Both the position numbers and the translations under genes were made by a program. The notes under the pieces are model-generated. The model worked only from the letters and a program-made list of their open reading frames with translations. It did not search any database and had not been told where the DNA came from. A stretch of 47,339 nucleotides of DNA, from assembly GCF_019049325.1 (NCBI RefSeq), contig NZ_JAGMUO010000043.1:1-47339 (forward strand), given 5' to 3'. Shown here in pieces: positions 23,123 through 30,233 of the stretch (position 1 is its first letter; each line of letters opens with the position of its first letter). Source of the DNA: Streptomyces sp. AC512_CC834 (GTDB taxonomy: Bacteria; Actinomycetota; Actinomycetes; Streptomycetales; Streptomycetaceae).

Positions 23123-23691
23123 TGGACCCGGTCCGGCGTCACACGCCGCCCGGCCTCCCGAGCCGCCTGCTCCAGCCGACCCCGGTACGTCTCCCACCAA
23201 GCCGGATCCTCCGACGCCACGCCGACATTGCCCTTCCTCATCCCCACGGCACCGTCCATGAGCTCCCGAACGATGTCGGCATGTCCGGCGTGCCGGTGCG
23301 TGTCGGCGATCACGCGCGTCACGGCATGATGCAACGTCACCTCGTCCTTCCCACTGGCCCACCACGGCACCTTGCCGACCGTGTCCAGCGCCAGCGCGTC
23401 GATCGTCGCGTCCGCGTGGGCCCACGCCCGGTGGTACAGCTCCACGATGTACTCGCGTGACTCGTCGGCGGTGACCCACATGTCCGCGTTGGCCTCGGCA
23501 TCGTCCGCGAGCCAGGGCAGCGGTTCGCCCGACGGCCGCCCGAAGGTGACGCCGAGGTAGCCCAGCTCCACACTGGCGGCGTGCTTCACCAGGCCCAGCA
23601 GGTTGGTACCGGTCGGTGTCGCCGGACGGCGGATGTCGTACTCCGAGAGCCCTTCGAGCTTCCAGAGCAGGGCGTCGCGTGCGGACTGCAA
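23119..23691 (-). pseudogene. DinB-family (DUF664) protein lacking its N-terminus
   Basis: A mycothiol-dependent-maleylpyruvate-isomerase / DinB-like four-helix bundle. The body is clear: TGTNLLGLVKHAASVELGYL (first metal His region), then HHAVTRVIADTHRHAGHADI (His cluster). The sequence begins abruptly at a TTG in YLQSARDALLWKL, only a few codons after the right end of the tnpB element. Family members normally have about 15-20 more N-terminal residues. No 5' part is evident beyond the element's left end. A TTG start with no ribosome binding site is unlikely to be productive, so it is treated as truncated; it could still be translated from TTG or as a fusion. Confidence 0.65.
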
Positions 23692-23694
23692 GTA

Positions 23695-23740
23695 GAATTG
23701 AATCCTCCCCTCCCTGAAGGGAGGGGATTCCTGGCTCAGG
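23695..23740 (-). ncRNA. 3' end of predicted TnpB guide RNA (omegaRNA) scaffold
   Basis: In characterised TnpB systems the RNA covers the tnpB 3' end and the right-end hairpin, and the guide is the flanking DNA. Here the 8 bp perfect stem with a TTCA loop (minus strand, 23726-23707) is followed by ggattcaa and then ttctacttgcag of the adjacent gene. The 5' boundary lies within tnpB and cannot be set by eye. This is an inference from the element layout; no transcript is shown. Confidence 0.5.
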
Positions 23741-24968
23741 CTGCCTCCTGGAGCGGCGCTCCAGGAGGTCTTGTGCCCTCGGCACCAGCCGGGTTGAGAC
23801 CAGCCCGGAGGAGCATGACGCGTGCGGAGTTCTTGTCCCTGGGGGATGCGGTTCCGCAGGCGGTGCAGGTGTAGGTGCGTTCACCCAGCGGCAGTGCGTG
23901 CTTGGCTCTCGCTCCGCACTGCGCGCAGTCCATCGTGGTGTACGCGGGGTGGACCAGGCGGATGTCCCGCCCGTGTTTGCGTCCCATCTCGATCAGGGCG
24001 GTCTTGGTGGCGCCGATGGCGGCGTCGGCGGCCTTGCGGGCCATGGTCGTCCTGGCCAGGAACTTGGGGCGGAAGTCCTCGACCGCTACGGCATCATGGT
24101 CTCGGACGACCTTCTTGGCCCACTTGCGGCCGGTGTCCGCACGCTGCCGGGCGGCCTTCTTGTGGGCCTTCGCCCGCAGCTTCTTCGCCGTCCGGTAGCC
24201 CCTCGACCCGCGTGTTCCCTTCTTCGGCCTGCGGCGGGCCATCATGCGGTCGTACCGGGCCAGCCTCACCCGTGCCTTCCCGCCATACTCGGGGTGCGTG
24301 AGGTCGTGTGCGTCGGACGTCGTGGTCGCCGTCTCCTTCACACCCCAGTCGACACCGAGGACCCGGCCGGTCTTCGGCAGCGGCTGGACCTGGGCCGGGA
24401 CGACGAACGAGCCGTACCAGTGCCCGAGACTGTCCTGGTACACACGTACCGAGGACGGCTCGCCCGGCAACTCCCGCGACCACACCACCGACACGACGAT
24501 GCCACCCGCCAGATACAGCCGGCCGTCGCCCAGCCGGAAACCGCGCCGGGTGTAGTTCAGCGTCGCCAGCGCCTCACGCCTGGTCTTCCACGTCGGCATC
24601 CCGGCCCGGCGCGCCACAGGCAGACGCCCGGCGATGTCCTGGTGCGCCTTGGTACGGGAGCGGCCGAAGTCGCGGATGACCTGCTGCTGGGGAACGCACG
24701 AGCCCTCCCGCAGCCACGGCGTAGAGGCGCGGGCCCCGGTCAGCATCCTGTCCAACTGCGCCGGGCCGCACGTGGTCTTCTCGCCGGTCGCCCTGTTGTG
24801 CAGGTGCACGGCCCTGGACTTCGCGACGCACTCGTTCCACACCCACCGGCACCGGCCCCACTCCGCCTCCAGAGCCGTACGGGCAGCCGACGACACCCGC
24901 AACCGGTACGTGTACCGGGCACGCCCGCCCTCCGCACCCGCACCCGCCCCTGCCCCCGCCTGCGCCAT
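23736..24968 (-). CDS. tnpB: RNA-guided endonuclease TnpB (410 aa)
   Basis: An intact TnpB. The N-terminal helical part has WGRCRWVWNECVAKSRAVH. The RuvC core has all three acids in order: LGVDWGVKETAT (Asp), VAVEDFRPKFL (Glu) and SPRDKNSARVML (Asp), separated by a four-cysteine zinc ribbon (DCAQCGARAK and YTCTACG). The catalytic residues are preserved, so nuclease activity is plausible. The ATG at 24968 has gaagggcggg upstream and is followed by an Ala-Gly run. No tnpA is in the window. In such elements the protein cuts empty donor sites using the guide RNA. Confidence 0.92.
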   Translation of the reverse strand: MAQAGAGAGAGAEGGRARYTYRLRVSSAARTALEAEWGRCRWVWNECVAKSRAVHLHNRATGEKTTCGPAQLDRMLTGARASTPWLREGSCVPQQQVIRDFGRSRTKAHQDIAGRLPVARRAGMPTWKTRREALATLNYTRRGFRLGDGRLYLAGGIVVSVVWSRELPGEPSSVRVYQDSLGHWYGSFVVPAQVQPLPKTGRVLGVDWGVKETATTTSDAHDLTHPEYGGKARVRLARYDRMMARRRPKKGTRGSRGYRTAKKLRAKAHKKAARQRADTGRKWAKKVVRDHDAVAVEDFRPKFLARTTMARKAADAAIGATKTALIEMGRKHGRDIRLVHPAYTTMDCAQCGARAKHALPLGERTYTCTACGTASPRDKNSARVMLLRAGLNPAGAEGTRPPGAPLQEAA

Positions 24969-25163
24969 CCCGCCCCTTCACGGCCGCGGTCAGGACACCG
25001 TGCCGTCCTGGACCCTGCGAAGGACCATACGTACGACAGCCGCACACACACCCGCCGATCCCGCAACCGCCACCCCGACCAGCGACCACAAGCACACGTG
25101 TTCGCATTGCCTTGGATCATGCCGGCAGCGGTACGGGCGCTCCGCGCCCGGAACCGGACTGCG

Positions 25164-25180
25164 GCGACGCTCCGCGTCGC
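25164..25180. repeat. Left-end subterminal hairpin of the tnpB element
   Basis: GCGACG-CTCCG-CGTCGC, a 6 bp perfect stem with a five-base loop, lies about 195-210 bp upstream of the tnpB start. IS200/IS605 ends carry such hairpins at a fixed distance from the cleavage site. Confidence 0.4.
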
Positions 25181-25243
25181 AACACCCGGATGCGATTCCT
25201 CCCCGGCATGAACACCGGAGCCTCCTCACAAGAATCAGGTGAA

Positions 25244-25440
25244 ACGTCGGCTTGCGACTGCGCTGCGGATACCCAGTGGGTACTCAGGAGACGGCCAGGC
25301 CGACGTGGTCGTCGAGGAAGTCGAAGAACCGCTCTGCGGAGAGCGCTCGGGCCGTCGACTCGCAGTGGCCGACGCATCTTCGGCCTTGGTGAAGCGGACA
25401 TGCTCCGGACGGCCGGCCGGGTCAGGCGTGCCGCTGCCGA
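25244..25440. other. Gap between the tnpB element and the monooxygenase; possible gene relic
   Basis: No intact gene. On the minus strand one frame reads GRPEHVRFTKAEDASA and another reads ARALSAERFFDFLDDHVGLAV before a TGA. This looks like one decayed protein split by a frameshift. The family is not recognised. Confidence 0.3.
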
Positions 25441-26571
25441 CTACTCACCCTGCCCGGTGATCATCTCGAGCATGGCGCGGGCCGTGTTGTTCTCGGAGTC
25501 GATGCCATGGATCTCGGCGCCTTCGAAGGTGACGGCCTCCGCGCCGCGGGCGAACATGGCCTGCTCGTGCTCGGTGAGCGCGGCCTCGGCGTCGTCGGGG
25601 TGGGCGGCGAGGGTCTTGGCGAGTTCGGCGCCGTCGAGCATGGCCAGGTTGGCGCCCTCGCCGTTCGGTCCCGCGAGGTGGGCGGCGTCGCCGATCAGGG
25701 TCACCCCCGGCACCCTCTCCCACCGGTGCTCGGCGGGCAGGGTGTAGTGCGGGCGCAGCACGGGTGCCGTGTCGGCGTCCGTGATCAGCGCGGTGAGTTC
25801 CGGCGCCCAGTCGCCGAACTCCCGCGCGATCCGCGTGGCCGCGGCGGAGGCGTCCGTGAAGTCGATCGCGCCGAACCAGTCCCGCGGCTTGGACAGCGCC
25901 ACGTAGGCGTGCAGCGTGTCGCCGGTCTCGCGGTGGGCGAAGATCTCCTTGCCCGGCGAGGGCGCGACCATCGACCCGCCGCCGACCATCTTCGCGGTGG
26001 CCGGGTGCCGGGTGTCGGCGTCGTACAGGTAGGTCTCGACGAACGACGTGCCGACGTATTCGGGTGTGGCGTCGGACAGCAGTGGCCGTACCCGCGACCA
26101 CGCTCCGTCCGCGCCGACGAGCAGGCCCGTGACGACGGTGCCGCCGTCGGCGAAGGCCACCTCGTGGCGGCCCTCCCCGAGGGCCCGGGCGCCGCTGGCC
26201 TTGTGCCCCCACCTGACCGTGCCGGCCGGGAGCGAGTCGAGCAGGATGCGGCGCAGCTCGGCGCGCTGCACCTCGGGGCGTCCGCCCGTGCCGTCGTCGG
26301 CCATCTCGTGCAGGACCGTCCCGTCCTGCTCGACGAGCCGGATCGTCTGACGGCCCTCGACGACGACGGCGCGGAACTCGTCCATCAGGCCGGCCGCCTC
26401 GAGGGCGAGCTGCCCGTTGTGGTCGTGGATGTCGAGCATCCCGCCCTGCGTGCGTGCCGCGGGGGACGCTTCGGCCTCGTAGACGGTGGCCGGGATTCCG
26501 TGGACGTGCAGGACGCGGGCGAGCGTGAGGCCGCCGAGTCCGGCGCCGATGATGGTGACGGGCGTGTGCAT
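25441..26571 (-). CDS. FAD-dependent monooxygenase, TetX/PHBH-like (376 aa)
   Basis: A flavoprotein hydroxylase. The N-terminal Rossmann motif is VTIIGAGLGGLTLAR, the middle DG motif is VGADGAWSRVR, and the second FAD motif is VTLIGDAAHLAGPNGEGANL. This order and length match the PHBH/TetX class that hydroxylates aromatic or tetracycline-like substrates with NAD(P)H. The substrate cannot be told. ATG 26571 is chosen for ggagccacc just before it; the open frame upstream is non-coding promoter DNA. The 5' region is unusual, with a perfect 9 bp hairpin 20 bp ahead of the start and a phased repeat array further up. Divergent from a GNAT gene. Confidence 0.92.
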   Translation of the reverse strand: MHTPVTIIGAGLGGLTLARVLHVHGIPATVYEAEASPAARTQGGMLDIHDHNGQLALEAAGLMDEFRAVVVEGRQTIRLVEQDGTVLHEMADDGTGGRPEVQRAELRRILLDSLPAGTVRWGHKASGARALGEGRHEVAFADGGTVVTGLLVGADGAWSRVRPLLSDATPEYVGTSFVETYLYDADTRHPATAKMVGGGSMVAPSPGKEIFAHRETGDTLHAYVALSKPRDWFGAIDFTDASAAATRIAREFGDWAPELTALITDADTAPVLRPHYTLPAEHRWERVPGVTLIGDAAHLAGPNGEGANLAMLDGAELAKTLAAHPDDAEAALTEHEQAMFARGAEAVTFEGAEIHGIDSENNTARAMLEMITGQGE

Positions 26572-26590
26572 GGTGGCTCCTCGGGATCGG

Positions 26591-26614
26591 GGCCGCCGGT
26601 GATCTCCGGCGGCC
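26591..26614. promoter_or_regulatory. Hairpin in the leader of the monooxygenase gene
   Basis: ggccgccgg and ccggcggcc form a perfect 9 bp stem with a six-base loop (tgatct), 20-43 bp upstream of the start codon. It could influence translation or attenuation. It does not cover the ribosome binding site. Confidence 0.4.
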
Positions 26615-26639
26615 TTCTCCTGAAAGGTGCCAGTCCGCT

Positions 26640-26698
26640 CCGACACGCCACCGACACCGGACCGACAACCTCCGACAGCCTCCGACAGACGACCGACA
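26640..26698. promoter_or_regulatory. Six helically phased CCGACA repeats (putative operator array)
   Basis: CCGACA starts at 26640, 26651, 26662, 26672, 26682 and 26693, that is every 10-11 bp. On the minus strand the units read TGTCGG. They lie 69-127 bp upstream of the monooxygenase start and 47-105 bp upstream of the GNAT start. Direct repeats with an 11 bp period recall SARP-type binding sites (heptamers with 4 bp spacers), though the core sequence is not one I can assign. Confidence 0.6.
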
Positions 26699-26744
26699 CC
26701 CACCCGTGGGACAGCCTCTCGCGAGCGCGGGCTAGCGTGCGGCA

Positions 26745-27341
26745 ATGAGCGACGACTCCCTCACCGGCCGGACTGTCCGCCTGATCCCACTGTCTGTCGA
26801 CCACGCCGAGGCACTCTTTCCCTCCGCCTCGGACCCCGAGGTGTGGCGGTGGATGCCCAGGCCTCGTCCCGCGTCCCACATGGAGATGCGGGCGATGCTC
26901 GGGCAGATGCTGGAGGATCCGGCGCGGCAGTGCTTCGCCGTCCAGCGCCTGGACGACGAAGCGGTGATCGGCTCGACGAGCCTGTACGAGCTCGACCTGG
27001 TTCAGGGCCGCGCCGAGATCGGTGCGACGTGGTTCGACCGCTCCTGCTGGGGCGGCCCCTACAACGCCGAGTCCAAGCTCCTGCTCTTCGGCCACGCGTT
27101 CGACGCCCTCGGCCTCACCAGAGTCGCCTTGCGTACGGACAACCTCAACGAGCGGTCGCAGAAGGCCCTGACCCAGCTTGGTCTCGTCCACGAGGGGACG
27201 CTGCGCAGCCACATGGTGCGCCAGGACGGCACGCGCCGCGACTCGCTCTACTACAGCGTGCTCGCGGACGAGTGGCCGACGGTTCGCGATCACCTGCTCG
27301 CCAGGATCGCGGCCAAGAACCGCCCTGTCACAGGGCGTTGA
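26745..27341 (+). CDS. GNAT N-acetyltransferase, RimJ/RimL type (198 aa)
   Basis: An acetyl-CoA dependent transferase. It begins with the typical RimJ/L strand (GRTVRLIPLSVDHAEALFPS), carries the FAVQRLDDEAVIGSTSLYEL and GATWFDRSCWGGPYNAESK segments, and ends with DNLNERSQKALTQLGLVHEG and RDSLYYSVLADEW. The substrate is probably an amine on a small molecule or a protein N-terminus. The A-motif glycines are partly replaced (SCWGGPYN instead of RGxGxG), as in some members. Divergent from the monooxygenase and sharing its repeat-rich promoter region. Confidence 0.88.
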   Translation: MSDDSLTGRTVRLIPLSVDHAEALFPSASDPEVWRWMPRPRPASHMEMRAMLGQMLEDPARQCFAVQRLDDEAVIGSTSLYELDLVQGRAEIGATWFDRSCWGGPYNAESKLLLFGHAFDALGLTRVALRTDNLNERSQKALTQLGLVHEGTLRSHMVRQDGTRRDSLYYSVLADEWPTVRDHLLARIAAKNRPVTGR

Positions 27342-27409
27342 GCCCTCGTGGTTCGCGGAGAAGCCGTATTTCCGCGCAGGCGGCCTTGGTTACGGCTCAG
27401 ACTGCGGGC

Positions 27410-27958
27410 ATGGACAACCACGAGGCCGACGAGGCCAACATCTACGACCTGTTACTCATCGGCGGCGGCTCGGGCGTCGGCAAGAGCACCGTCGGCTGGG
27501 AAGTGTCCGCGCTGCTGCGGGACGCCGGGACCGCGCACTGTCTGATCGAGGGGGACGGCATGGACCAGATCCATCCCGCGCCCGACGGAGACCCGCACCG
27601 TACGGCGATCACCGAGCGGAACCTCGCCGCGGTGTGGGCGAACTACGCGGCGCTCGGACAGCGCCGGCTGATCTACACCAACACCGTGAGCATCCTCGAG
27701 GCGCCGATGATCGGGCGGGCCATGGGCGGAGACGAGGTCAGGGTCACCTGCGTGCTGCTGACCGCCGACGAGGCCACCGTCCGGCAACGGCTCGCCGTGC
27801 GGGAGACCGGGTCGCAGCTCGGCCCTCACATCGAGCGGAGTCTGCGCATGGGGCGGCGGCTGGCCGAGGAGGCTCCCGTCGGCACGGTGCGGGTGCCGAC
27901 GGACGGGCGGGCGGTGCCGGACATCGCGGCGCAGGTGGTCCGGCTCACCGCCTGGTGA
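27410..27958 (+). CDS. P-loop nucleotide-binding protein (182 aa) with a TTA codon
   Basis: A small ATP- or GTP-binding protein of unknown role with a clear Walker A (GGGSGVGKSTVGWEV) near the N-terminus. Further on are DGMDQIHPAPDGDPHRTAIT and a lid-like arginine-rich segment (TVRQRLAVRETGSQLGPHIE). The overall layout is like gluconate/shikimate-type small kinases. ATG 27410 is used; the frame is open upstream but has no support. Residue 15 is a TTA leucine codon (27452-27454), which in Streptomyces ties translation to the bldA tRNA and hence to developmental timing. It follows the GNAT gene by 68 bp. Confidence 0.8.
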   Translation: MDNHEADEANIYDLLLIGGGSGVGKSTVGWEVSALLRDAGTAHCLIEGDGMDQIHPAPDGDPHRTAITERNLAAVWANYAALGQRRLIYTNTVSILEAPMIGRAMGGDEVRVTCVLLTADEATVRQRLAVRETGSQLGPHIERSLRMGRRLAEEAPVGTVRVPTDGRAVPDIAAQVVRLTAW

Positions 27959-27978
27959 GGCAGAGGCAGAGGCATCGG

Positions 27979-28425
27979 CTAGAGCGGTCGTACGAAAGCC
28001 GCTCGCCACTCCGGCGACGGGTCCGAGCCCAGCTCCGTCCAGTACTCCCGGCCGCCGGTGATCCGCCCGTCACGGACCGTCCAGAGCGAGACGACCCGGT
28101 GGACGCCCATCGTGTCGTGCGGGACCTCCACCTCGGAGACCACGGTCTCACCGTCACCGTCACCGTCACCGTCACCGTCGCCGCCGTCCGCCACGATGCG
28201 TATGACGTGGATCGACCAGCCCTCGGGATACTCCGCGTTGACGCTCACGAAGTCCGCGCGGCCCACGATCCGCTCGGCGCTGGCCGGCCACTCCACCACC
28301 AGGTCCTCGGCGAGCAGCGCGCCCAGGCCCTTCCAGTCCCGGGCCTGCATGCGGGCCCAGAACTCCCGCACGATCGCCGCGGGTTCCAAGCGCTTCATGG
28401 GTTCCGTGGGTTCCGTAGGTTCCAT
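27979..28425 (-). CDS. SnoaL/NTF2-like protein (148 aa)
   Basis: A small alpha+beta barrel protein of the NTF2-like superfamily (SnoaL-type cyclases, ketosteroid isomerase and many of unknown role). It is recognisable from REFWARMQARDWKGLGALLA, then VSVNAEYPEGWSIHVIRIVA and TMGVHRVVSLWTVRDGRITG. A run of five caccgt units (28149-28178, plus strand) encodes a Gly-Asp repeat in the strand-turn region. ATG 28425 gives an N-terminus with a 9-bp repeated TEPTEP; ATG 28398 (MKRLEPAAI) is the alternative. The gene follows the TetR regulator by 41 bp on the same strand. Confidence 0.82.
   Translation of the reverse strand: MEPTEPTEPMKRLEPAAIVREFWARMQARDWKGLGALLAEDLVVEWPASAERIVGRADFVSVNAEYPEGWSIHVIRIVADGGDGDGDGDGDGETVVSEVEVPHDTMGVHRVVSLWTVRDGRITGGREYWTELGSDPSPEWRAAFVRPL
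28149..28178 (-). repeat. Hexanucleotide repeat inside the SnoaL-like gene
   Basis: Five perfect copies of caccgt on the plus strand encode a Gly-Asp repeat in the protein. A pure six-base repeat keeps the frame and may vary in copy number between strains. Confidence 0.9.
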
Positions 28426-28466
28426 GAGTGCATCCTGGCAGGGGCCACTGACAGTCCGGTCCCGGT

Positions 28467-29102
28467 TCAGAGCGCCTTCAGGCCCTCCGCCGTGGCCCGT
28501 GCCAGCGATCCCAGGTACCCCTTCGGCAGCTTCGGGCTGCGGATGACCACCGAGCGCCAGTACAGCGGGCCCGAGATCAGGTCGAGGGCCAGGTCGGTGT
28601 CGAGGGCGGGGCTCAGCTCGCCACGTTCCGCGGCCGCCGCGAGGATCCTGCTGGCAACGCCGTCCTGACCCTCCCGCAGGGTCTTCTGAAGCGCCTCGGC
28701 GATGTCGGGATTGCGGGCCGCCTCCGCCTGGAGGTCGGGGATGACCTGCGAGGCCACCGGGTGGCGCAGGGCGCGCGACGTCACTTCGTACAGCAGCCGC
28801 AGGTCGCCCTCCAGGGAGCCGGTGTCGGGCGCGGGCAGCCCCTGCACGGCGAGGGCCGAGACCACGTCCAGGACCAGGTGCAGCTTGGAGCGCCAGCGCC
28901 GGTAGACGGCGGTCTTGCCGACGCCCGCCCGGCGCGCGATGCCCTCGATGGACATCCGCGCGTATCCGACCCCCGCGAGTTCCTCGAAGACCGCCGCCCG
29001 GATGGCCTCCGTCACGTCCTCGCGGAGCACTGCCGCCCCGGCGGGGGCCCGGCGGCGCGGGCGCGGCGGCGGCTCGTCGGAGGCGGCGGCGTTGGTCGTC
29101 AT
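28467..29102 (-). CDS. TetR-family regulator (211 aa)
   Basis: An N-terminal DNA-binding domain with helix-turn-helix ARMSIEGIARRAGVGKTAVY and the following RRWRSKLHLVLDVV, preceded by a Pro/Arg-rich tail. The C-terminal half fits the ligand-binding TetR_C domain (LISGPLYWRSVVI and others). ATG 29102 is taken; the frame is open a little further upstream. It is the first gene of a pair with the SnoaL-like gene and diverges from the TagG-type permease gene. Two related sequence elements in the intergenic region could be its operators. The ligand is unknown. Confidence 0.9.
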   Translation of the reverse strand: MTTNAAASDEPPPRPRRRAPAGAAVLREDVTEAIRAAVFEELAGVGYARMSIEGIARRAGVGKTAVYRRWRSKLHLVLDVVSALAVQGLPAPDTGSLEGDLRLLYEVTSRALRHPVASQVIPDLQAEAARNPDIAEALQKTLREGQDGVASRILAAAAERGELSPALDTDLALDLISGPLYWRSVVIRSPKLPKGYLGSLARATAEGLKAL

Positions 29103-29121
29103 GCGAGTCAAGCATAGGGCG

Positions 29122-29189
29122 TAACGACGAAACGGTTGCGTTCCGGCGTCGCGACGGCCTACGCTCACGTTACGACGATACGGTCCCGT
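29122..29189. promoter_or_regulatory. Two direct repeats upstream of tetR, possible operators
   Basis: A 20-base element beginning taacgacgaaacggttgc at 29122-29141 is repeated as ttacgacgatacggtccc at 29170-29189, 16 of 20 bases identical and 48 bp apart. Both lie between the divergent TetR gene and the exporter gene. Confidence 0.45.
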
Positions 29190-29297
29190 CCCGACGTAAG
29201 TGAACCCGCAGGGTCACTCAGGTGAACGACGGGCGTCACCCTGTCGTCTCGTCCTCCCGCCCTCTCGCCCTCCCTCCCCCGAGCGAAAGCACCGGAT

Positions 29298-30233
29298 GTG
29301 AGCCAGGTCCTCGACACACCGCCCCCGACGCAGGCTTCGGCCCCGGACGCCCCCACCGCCGGCCACGACCTCGCGGCCCTCGCCGCCCGCCACGGTCTGA
29401 CGGTCAGCGGCGCCCGCCCCTCCCTGCCCCAGTACGTCCGTCAACTGTGGGCGCGCCGGCACTTCATCGGCGCCTTCTCCACCGCCAAGCTCACCGCCCA
29501 GTACAGCCAGGCCAAGCTGGGCCAGGTCTGGCAGGTGATGACGCCCCTGCTCAACGCGGCGGTGTACTACTTCATCTTCGGCATGCTGATGAACACCAGC
29601 CGCGGCGTGGAGGACTTCGTCCCGTTCCTGGTCACCGGCGTGTTCGTGTGGACGTTCACGCAGAGCTCGATCATGGCGGGCACCCGGGCCATCTCCGGGA
29701 ACCTCGGGCTCGTCCGCGCCCTGCACTTCCCGCGGGCGGCGCTGCCGGTCTCCTTCTGTCTCCAGCAACTCCAGCAGTTGATCTTCTCGATGGCGGCGCT
29801 TGTCGTGATCCTGCTCGCCTTCGGCGTGCCGCCTTCTCCCTCGTGGATGCTGGCGGTCCCCGCGCTGGTGCTCCAGTTCGTGTTCAACGCGGGCGTCGCG
29901 ATGATCATGGCCCGGGTGGGCTCCAAGATCCCCGACATGGCCCAACTGATGCCGTTCCTGCTGCGCACCTGGATGTACGGCTCGGGCGTCATGTTCAGCA
30001 TCCACCACATGACCGGCCCGGACAGCGGCCTGCCGTCCTGGGTCGGCACCGTCCTCCAGCTCAACCCCGCCGTCGTCTACATCGACCTGATGCGGTTCGC
30101 GCTGATCGACACCTTCGGCGGGAGCCAGCTACCGCCCCATGTGTGGGCGCTCGCGGTGGGCTGGGCACTGGTCGCCGGGATCGGCGGCTTCATCTACTTC
30201 TGGAAGGCCGAGGAGACCTACGGTCGTGGCTGA
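29298..30233 (+). CDS. ABC-2 type polysaccharide exporter permease (TagG-like, 311 aa)
   Basis: The membrane subunit of an exporter for cell-surface polymers. A cytoplasmic N-terminus ends in YSQAKLGQVWQVMTPLLNAA, followed by six hydrophobic segments with the family pattern (FVPFLVTGVFVWTFTQSSIM, then ALPVSFCLQQLQQLIFSMAA). GTG 29298 is the start; the ATG at 29296 is out of frame. The next gene, a TagH-type ATPase, overlaps its end by eight bases. In Gram-positive bacteria TagGH carries wall teichoic acid across the membrane, and glycopolymer enzymes flank this pair. Confidence 0.9.
   Translation: MSQVLDTPPPTQASAPDAPTAGHDLAALAARHGLTVSGARPSLPQYVRQLWARRHFIGAFSTAKLTAQYSQAKLGQVWQVMTPLLNAAVYYFIFGMLMNTSRGVEDFVPFLVTGVFVWTFTQSSIMAGTRAISGNLGLVRALHFPRAALPVSFCLQQLQQLIFSMAALVVILLAFGVPPSPSWMLAVPALVLQFVFNAGVAMIMARVGSKIPDMAQLMPFLLRTWMYGSGVMFSIHHMTGPDSGLPSWVGTVLQLNPAVVYIDLMRFALIDTFGGSQLPPHVWALAVGWALVAGIGGFIYFWKAEETYGRG

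Larger units (their letters stand above)
23700..25243 (-). mobile_element. IS200/IS605-type element with solo tnpB (IS1341-like), approximate ends
   Basis: The right end is defined by the palindrome at 23707-23726 (cccctccc-TGAA-gggagggg) followed on the minus strand by ggattcaa, a form I have seen at the end of many tnpB elements. The left end is inferred from a subterminal hairpin at 25164-25180 and a minus-strand TTCAC at 25243-25239 that could be the target motif; a TTCAT at 25212-25208 is an alternative. No tnpA is present, so mobility would need help in trans. Confidence 0.6.

Noticed and set aside
22685..23884. A 399-codon frame that appears to fuse several proteins
   Set aside because: Only the last 145 codons (glutaredoxin-like) have coding character; the rest is the antisense or off-frame reading of the DinB gene and the tnpB element's end.
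25112..25747. Plus-strand ORF across the tnpB left end and the monooxygenase
   Set aside because: Runs antisense through the monooxygenase 3' end; composition is that of a shadow frame.
26640..26698. CRISPR-like array of CCGACA repeats
   Set aside because: Units are six bases with 4-5 bp between them; CRISPR repeats and spacers are about 30 bases each and no cas gene is present. Kept as an operator-like array.
27333..27376. Two small hairpins after the first GNAT gene (agggc/gccct and cgcgga/tccgcg)
   Set aside because: Stems of only five to six base pairs in very G/C-rich DNA are expected by chance; too weak to call a terminator.
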